A stretch of 57,874 bases of DNA, from NCBI GenBank assembly GCA_018700525.1, contig JABITN010000216.1, positions 1-57,874 on the forward strand, read 5' to 3'. The notes beneath the pieces were generated by a model. That model searched no databases and was not told where the DNA came from. It was given only the letters and a program-made list of their open reading frames with translations. The stretch comes from Opitutales bacterium (lineage in GTDB: Bacteria > Verrucomicrobiota > Verrucomicrobiia > Opitutales > Opitutaceae). Below are positions 18,094-25,680 of this stretch, in pieces (position 1 is the first letter of the stretch; every line of letters begins with the position of its first letter). A program made the position numbers and the translations under genes.

Positions 18094-19509
18094 ATGGATC
18101 GAAAAACGCTCGGAGTTCTTCTCTTCGCATTTCTGCAATGCTTGCCCCTATCATGTATCACCTACGCAAAAGATAGCCCAAACATCATAATCATCATGGT
18201 CGATGATATGGGCTTCGCCGGTCCAAGCATAGCGCCGTACAGCAATCCCAATTACGAAACTCCAGGAATGAATCGCTTCGCAAGAGAAGGAATGCGGTTT
18301 ACCGACTTTCATTCATCCAGGACTGTCTGTTCGCCAACTCGAGCTGGCTTGCTAACGGGACGCTACCAACAACGAGCAGGAACCGAAGCAGTCATTCATC
18401 CCTACTCAGGCCATCCGGAGCACCGCAAAGGTTTGCGGAAAAGCGAGACTACATTCGCTGAGCTATTCAAAGAATCGGACTACAATACGGGCGTCGTCGG
18501 CAAATGGCATTTGGGGTACTCGAAGGACGATCCAGAGTTTCATCCGCAAAATCATGGTTTTGATTATTTCAGAGGTTATCACAGCGGGAACATCGACTAT
18601 ATCAATCATTGGGGAGATCACTACGATCAAGATTGGTGGCACGACAAAGTCATAACTCCATAAACTGGATACACTACTCATCTAATTAACCGCTACGCGC
18701 TTGAATTCATCGAAGAAAACAAGGATAAACCTTTCTGCCTGTACGTTGCCATGAATCGCCTCATGCGCCTAACCAAGGACCGAACGGCCCCATTCAACAT
18801 GGCTCCGGAGCTGCCACAAGAGAGACCTCCGTCAATGAAGCGATGAAGCAAATGATTTTGGAGATGGACCAGGGAGTCGCTCAAATACGCAACAAAATCG
18901 TCGAACTGAATCTAGATAAAAACACACTCATCCTCTTTTTCTCTGATAACGGCGATGCTCCCCAAACTTCAACGGGCAGCCCATCGCTTCGCGGACACAA
19001 AGGGTCTGTCTACAAAGGCGGTCACCGCGTTCCTGCAATCGCTTGGTGGCCCGGGAAAATCGAAGCTGGCTCGATCACCGATTCACTCGCGATCACACTT
19101 GATGTGACTCCCACGATTCTATCTATTGCAGGGATCGAAGCAACTGACGACCAAAGGTACGATGGTATCGATCTATCCCCAATTCTATGCGAACAAACCG
19201 CACTTCCCGCTCGACCGCTCTATTGGGCCGATCTTTCCAATGGCGGAAGACGTTCGGAAGCGATGCGCGATGGCGTCTGGAAGCTGATCGTACAGCACCC
19301 CAATGCCAAAGAGGGAACCTTCGAAAACGAGACGATCGAACTCTACCGACTCGATAGCGATCTAAGCGAAGCAAACGATCTCGCCCAAACCCAGCACCAA
19401 GATACTCGCCCAAATAAAAGCTTGGTACGCCGCCAAGGAGCGAACGCTAACCCCTCAACCGGGCGGATGGCTCAACTTCGATATGACCACCAAAGAATCC
19501 AACAAGTAG
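18094..19509 (+). pseudogene. sulfatase (S1 family) pseudogene, three lesions
   Basis: The first 189 codons encode a normal sulfatase start: signal peptide, MVDDMG metal motif and CSPTR with Cys79. An in-frame TAA at 18661-18663 then cuts it. Reading on, the same frame continues as sulfatase ([14 protein letters not shown]) until 18750, where one base is lost and the frame moves to [26 protein letters not shown] and FFSDNGDAP. A third lesion near 19396 moves the true C-terminus (AWYAAKERTLTPQPGGW) to yet another frame, ending at the TAG at 19507-19509. Ancestral length was about 470 residues, as in its neighbour at 16469. Three independent lesions favour real decay over a sequencing error. 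A translated N-terminal stub could not be an active enzyme. Confidence 0.88.
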
Positions 19510-19610
19510 TTTCAGGAATTTAGAAACGCGAAACAAGACTCGTATCCAAAGCCCAATTAGGTAGATCAATAACTCTGACTAATTCCGGTTTTCAGATCCG
19601 GAGATAATCC

Positions 19611-20555
19611 TCACCAGGTGCGCTCCTTCAGCAATTCTTGTATTTGTTCCCTGGGCACGGAAAGTTCGTCGATGTGATTATTGAGCCACTGCGAGAAGTC
19701 TTTCTCGATTTCATCTGTCCAACGATCGTCGATTTGACCTGCAGTATAGATACCGGCTTTCAAACGCTCAAAGCCGAATTTGTCACGGAGGCGAATGAGC
19801 TCAGCTGTCTTAACTACTTTTCCCGCTAAATGGGCAGGGATCACGATGATGCCTGAGCGTTTACCGAGAATGACATCGCCCGGCATGACGGTTACGCCCC
19901 CCACATTTACGGGAACATTGATGCCAGTAATCATAGATGCCCAGTAAAAGCTCGGATTCCACCCACGTACAAAACCATTGAATCCCTCAATTTTTTCCAA
20001 CTGCTCTAGGTCGCGAGCCACTCCATTGAAAAGCACTCCATTTCCTGAATTTGCAAAAATCGTCGTCCCCAAACTCGCTCCGATAATCGGGCCGCCATCA
20101 TTCTGATTATTGTATACATCTGCCACATACACGTCTCCCTGCTGCAAGATGTCGATAGGCCAAGTTACCTGACCTCCGACATGACCGTCCACTTCAGCCT
20201 GCGCGCCGATCACTTCATTGACGTCTTTCCGTAACGGCATATACATCGCGGTCATCGCTCGACCGCAAAGCGTCTCTCCGGGATGAACGTGTTTCCAACC
20301 GTCCTCGAATTGATACTCGTAGCCTTCGTTTTTTAGGACCACCCATGCGGCTTCAATATCCACAAGCTTCATACGCTCGATGATGCTGTCGGAAACTTTC
20401 GGGCGTCCATTGGGGAAGCGCTCCCCTTCCCAATCCGGAGTAAATTTGATCATCGCCTCACGATCCAATTCAAATGGCATGGCTGAAACGAAAGAAATGC
20501 CCATATATAGGCAGACCAATGAAACGACGATTCGTGTAACGGTATTTGATGTCAT
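19611..20555 (-). CDS. RraA-like family protein with signal peptide
   Basis: A 314-residue protein. The core (about 90-260) has the RraA/HMG-aldolase family pattern: a Gly-rich loop leading to GVLFNGVARDLEQL, in which the Arg-Asp pair forms the substrate/metal site, and later VMPGDVILGKRSGIIVIP. In the family this last motif usually has an acidic residue where Lys-Arg stands here. Relatives are aldolases for 4-hydroxy-4-methyl-2-oxoglutarate and similar keto acids, or regulators of RNase E. Unusually, residues 1-25 form a convincing signal peptide (VSLVCLYMGISFVSA), pointing to the periplasm. It is the last gene of the Tct/TonB operon, 50 bases after the enolase-superfamily gene. Aldolase or lyase activity on a sugar-acid-derived compound is inference. 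Confidence 0.78.
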   Translation of the reverse strand: MTSNTVTRIVVSLVCLYMGISFVSAMPFELDREAMIKFTPDWEGERFPNGRPKVSDSIIERMKLVDIEAAWVVLKNEGYEYQFEDGWKHVHPGETLCGRAMTAMYMPLRKDVNEVIGAQAEVDGHVGGQVTWPIDILQQGDVYVADVYNNQNDGGPIIGASLGTTIFANSGNGVLFNGVARDLEQLEKIEGFNGFVRGWNPSFYWASMITGINVPVNVGGVTVMPGDVILGKRSGIIVIPAHLAGKVVKTAELIRLRDKFGFERLKAGIYTAGQIDDRWTDEIEKDFSQWLNNHIDELSVPREQIQELLKERTW

Positions 20556-20605
20556 TTTAATTTTACTGTTGTTGATATTAACTCAGAACGTTTCGATTTC
20601 TAATT

Positions 20606-21832
20606 TCACACGAAGTCGGAGCTAGTTCCGGGTTCTTGGGGTATTTCGTAAATTCCACCATTTACGACTGCAGGATGCAAAAAGAATTCTTTGAGATGAG
20701 GAATGTGTTCGAGAAAGATCGCTTCGTGTCCCATCGCGATGTGATTAAACAGAACTAGATGTTGATGGATCTGCCCCATGTCTCCCACATGCGGCACAAC
20801 GGGCAAACCGAACTTTCGAGCTAATAGGCTCACGGTGATGAATTCGCTTACCCCTCCTACGCGTGTGCAGTCAACCTGAACGAAGTCCACAGCCTTAGCC
20901 AACATGAAGTTCTTGAACAGGACCCGGTTTGAGACGTGCTCGCCCAGAGCAATCTTCAAAGGAGCAATCTCTCGGGCCAAAGTCTGGTGAGCGATGACAT
21001 CATCCGGGTGAGTAGGCTCTTCAATCCAATAGGGAGCCATCCCAGCCAATTCTTTTGAAACTCGTATCGCTTTGGGCAAGGACCAGACCTGGTTCACGTC
21101 CAACATCACTCTTGCGTCATCGCCCGCGCCTTCTCTCACGATGTAAGCTCTGCGGATATCGCGAGCCGCATCGGCTGAGCCGATTTTCAGCTTCATCGCC
21201 AAAAATCCAGCGGCAACCGCTTTCTTGACGTTTTCTCTTACCTGCTCATCTGAGTAATTAAACCAACCAATGGAGGTGTCATAACCTGGGTAACCCTTGC
21301 CTAGAACTCCTTCCCGCGCTGAACGGCTACTCTGATGACTATTTAAAAGGCCGAGAGCATCTTCTCGCGTAAGCACTTCTTCGAGGTAACTCAGATCCAA
21401 AGTGTTAACGATTTGTTCCGCCGACAGATCCAGTAACAAACGCCACAAGGGAACCCCACGGCTCTTCGCCCACAAATCAAAACAGGCATTCGTTATGCTC
21501 GCCAAGGCCAAGTGCACCATGCCTTTGTGCGGACCTAGCCAACGGTATTGAGGGTGGTCCGCCAATTGTCTGAACACGACTCCAAATTGAGACATTAATT
21601 CCTCGATCTCACAACCGACCAACGACGATCCCAATCCCTCGATCAGCGAGCAGATCTCCCTATTTCCCGCCCCAATGGTAAACACTATTCCGGTTCCAGA
21701 AACTTGGCCGTCCGTATGCAAATAAGTTACAGCATAGGAATATACTGGATCCGTATGCACCGAATCAGTACCATCTCCTTCCTTCAAAGGGAACGCCTTC
21801 ACTGATGTACTAATTCTCGTAATGGTATTCAT
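20606..21832 (-). CDS. enolase-superfamily sugar-acid dehydratase, L-fuconate dehydratase-like
   Basis: A 408-residue cytoplasmic enzyme. Catalytic residues line up with the L-fuconate dehydratase pattern: Lys214-x-Lys216 (AMKLKIG), Asp245 (LDVNQVW), Glu271 (WIEEPTHPDD), Glu298 (GEHVSNR), and His348 (PHVGDMG) as the acid/base. The N-terminal capping domain (YLHTDG, FTIGAGNREI) and the WRLLLDLSAEQIV segment also resemble that enzyme. It would abstract a proton from an aldonic acid and expel water to give 2-keto-3-deoxy-L-fuconate or a similar product. Only 3 bases separate it from tctA upstream, so uptake and dehydration are tightly linked. Specificity for fuconate itself is likely but not proven, as related subgroups act on galactarate or rhamnonate. 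Confidence 0.85.
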   Translation of the reverse strand: MNTITRISTSVKAFPLKEGDGTDSVHTDPVYSYAVTYLHTDGQVSGTGIVFTIGAGNREICSLIEGLGSSLVGCEIEELMSQFGVVFRQLADHPQYRWLGPHKGMVHLALASITNACFDLWAKSRGVPLWRLLLDLSAEQIVNTLDLSYLEEVLTREDALGLLNSHQSSRSAREGVLGKGYPGYDTSIGWFNYSDEQVRENVKKAVAAGFLAMKLKIGSADAARDIRRAYIVREGAGDDARVMLDVNQVWSLPKAIRVSKELAGMAPYWIEEPTHPDDVIAHQTLAREIAPLKIALGEHVSNRVLFKNFMLAKAVDFVQVDCTRVGGVSEFITVSLLARKFGLPVVPHVGDMGQIHQHLVLFNHIAMGHEAIFLEHIPHLKEFFLHPAVVNGGIYEIPQEPGTSSDFV

Positions 21833-21835
21833 ATA

Positions 21836-23329
21836 TCAATTTCGACTACCTCCGTATCTATATCTTTTATACAGCGGAATGGAAAGTAGAACGATCGAAG
21901 AAAGCACGAAGATCAAAGACACCGGGCCTTGAATCAATGGCAGAAAACTTCCATTCGATGCCATCAATCCCATCTGCAAATTTTCTTCTGCAATCGGCGA
22001 CAATATAAACCCGATAACGAATGGAGCCAGGGGGATTTTCATCTTTTCAAATCCGTACCCTAACAATCCGAAAAAGAGCATCGTCCATACATCGAACATT
22101 CGCGTCGACAGAGCAAATGAACCAATAATACAGAAAACGAGAATTACTGGCATGAGCATGCTCCTAGGGATGGAGGCCAGGCGCGCCAAATAGCGAACCG
22201 CTACAATCATGAAGCAAAACATGAACACATTCGAAACGAACATCGCGCCCATAATGGTATAGACCATTTCAGGATTCTGCTGGAAGAGCAATGGACCTGG
22301 TTGCAGGCCATGGATAAGCAAGCCTCCTAGCAAAATAGCATCGATCACGCTCCCAGGTATGCCCAGGGAGACCAAGGGTATGAGCGCGCCACCAATAGTA
22401 GCATTATTGGCTGACTCCGAAGCCACGATGGCTACTTCTGAACCTTTGCCAAACTTGGTCTGCTCCTCTGGCTTGGCCATCGATTTAGCGGCGCTGTATG
22501 CGGACACCGATCCGATATTCGCGCCTATTCCTGGCAAAATTCCTACCCACGTTCCTATAACTGAAGAACGAACTAAATTGATTACCTGATCCTTCCAGTC
22601 CTTGAGTTTGAAGAACATATCCCGAGTTCGCTTGACCGGTATGATTGTAATCTTTTCATCGATACGGCTTAGATCGGAGATAACCTGGCTAATAGCGAAC
22701 ATTCCGATGAGAACCGGCAACAGCTTGAGTCCGCCATTCAACTCCTCAAACCCGAAGGTAAGTCGAAGGTTCCCGGTAGCCTTATCAATTCCCGGCAAGG
22801 AAGCGAGGACTCCTAAAGAAGCGGATAAAAATGCGCTGCTCATTGATTTCCCCCCAACGGAAGCAATGAGCACAAATGCGAGAAGAACCAAAGCAAAGAA
22901 ATCAAATGGTCCTAGCTTTGTAGAGTAACGCGCGATGGGGCCTGACAAGGAGATCAGAAAAACCCACGAAATGCACCCTCCGACAAACGATGCCGTAATA
23001 CCTAAACCTAACGCCCGACCTGGCTTCCCAGCCCGGGCCATCGGGTATCCATCCATCGTTGTCATGATAGACGCTGGCGTTCCCGGCATACGCAGCAAAG
23101 TCGCCGTAATGAGGCCTCCGCTGATCGCACCCACATACATGCTGATTAAAAGAATAAACGCGTTTACCGGAACCATGTTAAAGGTCAGCGGCAGAGTCAG
23201 GGCAATCAACATGGCGCCGGTAAGACCTGGAATCGCTCCCATCGTAATACCCAGCACGGTGCCAAGAACGACTAAAAACAGACCCTGAACGCTAAAGAGA
23301 TAAGCAGATGCTACTTGTAATGCTTCCAT
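21836..23329 (-). CDS. tctA: tripartite tricarboxylate transporter, large permease subunit TctA
   Basis: A 497-residue inner-membrane protein with about 11-12 hydrophobic helices. The conserved TctA signatures are present: GAIPGLTGAMLIALTLP near residue 32, the RMPGTPASIMTTMDGYPMA region near 80, and the GILPGIGANIGSVSAYS repeat near 262. It moves carboxylates (tricarboxylates, sugar acids, aromatic acids) with ions. It lies 9 bases after the TctC-TctB fusion gene and 3 bases before the dehydratase, so all are translated from one message. Together they form a complete TTT system encoded by two genes, not three. Confidence 0.95.
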   Translation of the reverse strand: MEALQVASAYLFSVQGLFLVVLGTVLGITMGAIPGLTGAMLIALTLPLTFNMVPVNAFILLISMYVGAISGGLITATLLRMPGTPASIMTTMDGYPMARAGKPGRALGLGITASFVGGCISWVFLISLSGPIARYSTKLGPFDFFALVLLAFVLIASVGGKSMSSAFLSASLGVLASLPGIDKATGNLRLTFGFEELNGGLKLLPVLIGMFAISQVISDLSRIDEKITIIPVKRTRDMFFKLKDWKDQVINLVRSSVIGTWVGILPGIGANIGSVSAYSAAKSMAKPEEQTKFGKGSEVAIVASESANNATIGGALIPLVSLGIPGSVIDAILLGGLLIHGLQPGPLLFQQNPEMVYTIMGAMFVSNVFMFCFMIVAVRYLARLASIPRSMLMPVILVFCIIGSFALSTRMFDVWTMLFFGLLGYGFEKMKIPLAPFVIGFILSPIAEENLQMGLMASNGSFLPLIQGPVSLIFVLSSIVLLSIPLYKRYRYGGSRN

Positions 23330-23338
23330 GGATAAATT

Positions 23339-24649
23339 TTAGGGTAAATCAATGGTGAACAACTGAGTAAATACGAAATGGAGCCCGAACGACATCAGTA
23401 AGGCGACCTCCAGAACATAACCGAATTTGCGTTTATCGAAGCGCGTTAGCAAAAGACCGCTAGCCACAATAAAAACAATAGTAGCCCATGCGAATGGCAT
23501 AATCCGAAGCCCAAGCAATAGGACATAGACAATCGTCATAAGAATCGTGCCGAAGGCTAAATCATATCGCAAACGAAGTGTATCCGATTTTTGAAGTTCC
23601 TGCTTCGGCCTCAACCACCGTTTCCAAAATACAACTAAACTAAAGAGAGCGACCGACACCAAATTCCATAGCGTGAAATCAGGAAGTTCAACGCGATTTA
23701 TCGGTTTTATCGAATCGAAGATCTCCGTCCTTTCCCGAATGCGCGTATTCATTTCATCTCCTACGATAATCCTCGGCAAAATCTCCAAGTCCTTCGTTTT
23801 CCCGAGAAAATAATCGGTTTTCATAACCTTGCTCAGCACACCGGCAAAATAATCGACAATCCCTTGATCCGTTCCCTTGGGAAACCACCAGTAGTGAAGA
23901 TTACCACCGAACACAGGAAATCCTAATTCTTCTGCGGTAGGAATATCAGGAATCGATGCAATACGCTCCTCCCCTAGATAAGCGATCGCCTTCAATCCAT
24001 TTTGTTGGAAACGAACATATTCCCCAATCGATAAGATAATCACATCCAAATGCCCTCCCATCACTCCGGCTAGGCGATGGGCTCCACCGCCGGTCGCGAC
24101 AAAACGAAATCGCGCTCCCGGCAAAGCATTCTCCAACATGATCGCGCAGAAATGGGACGGCGTATTCAGGTTTACGCCAAACTTCAATGTTTCCGGCTGC
24201 TCCTTGGCCGCCGCCATCAGAGCGCCTAGAGATTGATAGGAAGATTCTTCCGATACGAGAATCACCACTCCGAATTCTCCCGTAGCGGCAACCGCTTCAT
24301 AGTCGCCAGGGCCATTGGGCGATTGTCCTGTGGATTTCGCTACCATCAGTGCTTCATGCAAGCAGAGCACCGTGTATCCGTCGGCTCGCGCGTCCTTCAC
24401 ATAACTACTGCCAATCGAGGTGCCACCCCCCGGTTTATTTACGATGACCAGAGGTTGCGGCATGAGCTGGTCGTCGTTGATCGCCTTTTGCACGATTCGC
24501 GCAAAAGTATCTGACCCGCCACCCGGTTGAAATGGCACCACCACTCGAACCGGTTTCCTTGGGTAGTCGTCTCCGCCAAACGAACCGGCTTTAAAATACT
24601 GAAAAACAGACAGAAGGATCAGCCCAGCGATTATTATATGCCTGATCAT
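23339..24649 (-). CDS. TctC-TctB fusion: TTT solute-binding domain joined to small membrane subunit
   Basis: A 436-residue protein in two parts. Residues 28-310 are a TctC-type solute-binding domain: YPRKPVRVVVPFQPGGGSD, NKPGGGTSIGSSYV and IASIPDIPTAEELGF are hallmark segments. It is preceded by one N-terminal hydrophobic helix. Residues 325-430 contain four hydrophobic helices (about 325-342, 363-381, 384-402, 410-430) and match a TctB-like small permease subunit. No separate tctB or tctC gene occurs nearby, so the fusion supplies both. The binding domain would be tethered to the membrane instead of free in the periplasm. The ligand is probably a carboxylate; the adjacent dehydratase suggests an aldonic acid. 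Confidence 0.88.
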   Translation of the reverse strand: MIRHIIIAGLILLSVFQYFKAGSFGGDDYPRKPVRVVVPFQPGGGSDTFARIVQKAINDDQLMPQPLVIVNKPGGGTSIGSSYVKDARADGYTVLCLHEALMVAKSTGQSPNGPGDYEAVAATGEFGVVILVSEESSYQSLGALMAAAKEQPETLKFGVNLNTPSHFCAIMLENALPGARFRFVATGGGAHRLAGVMGGHLDVIILSIGEYVRFQQNGLKAIAYLGEERIASIPDIPTAEELGFPVFGGNLHYWWFPKGTDQGIVDYFAGVLSKVMKTDYFLGKTKDLEILPRIIVGDEMNTRIRERTEIFDSIKPINRVELPDFTLWNLVSVALFSLVVFWKRWLRPKQELQKSDTLRLRYDLAFGTILMTIVYVLLLGLRIMPFAWATIVFIVASGLLLTRFDKRKFGYVLEVALLMSFGLHFVFTQLFTIDLP

Positions 24650-24691
24650 ACTTTAATAGTCTTGGAATAATCAATTAACGCCATGGAGTTT

Positions 24692-25678
24692 CTAAGGCCT
24701 TATCGGCCCCGTCACTTCCCACTGAAACCCCCGAGTTGTGGTTTTTAGCACTCCCCCGACTCCTCCGTAGTATAAAGTCGGCGGATCGGTTTTCGGGTCG
24801 AAGGCCAAAGTCCAGGCCATATTCGACCAGCGCAGGCCTGCCGACTCAAATGTATCCGCATTATCGGTACTGACAAAAACACCCGCTCGAGTTCCCACAT
24901 AAACATGTGCAGGATTAGCAGGGTCAATAGCCATAGATTCAATGTGCTCCATCAACGGCTTTTTCCCAGCAGTCCAAGTTCGCCCAGCATCCTCCGATCT
25001 AAAGATGCCGCGCGGCTGCGTCCCGACATAGATGATATTCGAATTCGTAGGATCGAGCGACAAAGTCCGCACATCCACATCGTAGATCCCTTCAGTGTCC
25101 GCACTCCAGCTAACTCCTCCGTCGGTGGTCTTGTAGACACCATGCCAGGTCCCCGCATAAAGCGTATCAGGCTGATTCGGATCGATCACGAGAACGCGTA
25201 CTACCTTATCGATGAGGCCGCGATTGATTTCCTTCCATTCGCGGCCACCGTTGGTGGTCTTAAAAACGCCTCCTCCATCAGTCCCCGCGTAAACGACCTG
25301 ATCGTTCTTCGGATGAATCGCCAACCCTCTCATCTCGCGATATGAAATTCCTTCACTGACGGCTTCCCAAGTTATCGCTCCATCTTTCGATCGGTAGACG
25401 CCCATTTTATGGGTACCCACATAAAGCAGGTCTGGGTTAGCCTCGCTTATGACGATGGTGCGGGGGGAAAGCATGCTCAGTCCGTAGGTTGGCCAATTAT
25501 CCTTCCCTCCGTTCAAGGATTTGCACAGGCCCTTGGCTGCGCCAGCGTAAATAATATCAGGATTTGTAGGATGGAAGGCAACTGCCTGTGTCTCCCCATG
25601 TCCGGGAGACGCCATCTGAGCATGGATAATATGCACGCTTAAGAACGCGGCGAAGAGAGCTATGAGTGACTTTGACAT
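24692..25678 (-). CDS. secreted BNR/VPS10-type beta-propeller
   Basis: A 328-residue protein starting at the second possible ATG (MSKSLIALFAAFL), which gives a clean signal peptide ending at IHAQ. It has six to seven repeats of the Asp-box/BNR type, each with HPTNPDIIYAG-, SKDGAITWE- or TTDGGVSWS-like segments at about 45-residue intervals. The whole chain is one propeller, as in Ycf48-like and sortilin-type proteins, and lacks a separate catalytic domain. It could bind carbohydrate or help assemble a periplasmic complex; sialidase activity is unlikely because no catalytic Arg triad can be made out. It starts 2 bases after the 660-residue gene's stop and precedes the Tct genes, so it belongs to the same operon. 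Confidence 0.82.
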   Translation of the reverse strand: MSKSLIALFAAFLSVHIIHAQMASPGHGETQAVAFHPTNPDIIYAGAAKGLCKSLNGGKDNWPTYGLSMLSPRTIVISEANPDLLYVGTHKMGVYRSKDGAITWEAVSEGISYREMRGLAIHPKNDQVVYAGTDGGGVFKTTNGGREWKEINRGLIDKVVRVLVIDPNQPDTLYAGTWHGVYKTTDGGVSWSADTEGIYDVDVRTLSLDPTNSNIIYVGTQPRGIFRSEDAGRTWTAGKKPLMEHIESMAIDPANPAHVYVGTRAGVFVSTDNADTFESAGLRWSNMAWTLAFDPKTDPPTLYYGGVGGVLKTTTRGFQWEVTGPIRP

Positions 25679-25680
25679 TT

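Noticed and set aside
18661-18750. Sequencing error as sole cause of the sulfatase disruption
   Set aside because: Three separated lesions of different kinds, including a nonsense codon, make error less likely than decay, although read data were not available.
18843-19523. Separate plus-strand gene of 226 codons
   Set aside because: It is the C-terminal half of the broken sulfatase, not an independent gene; its last 40 residues are out of the ancestral frame.
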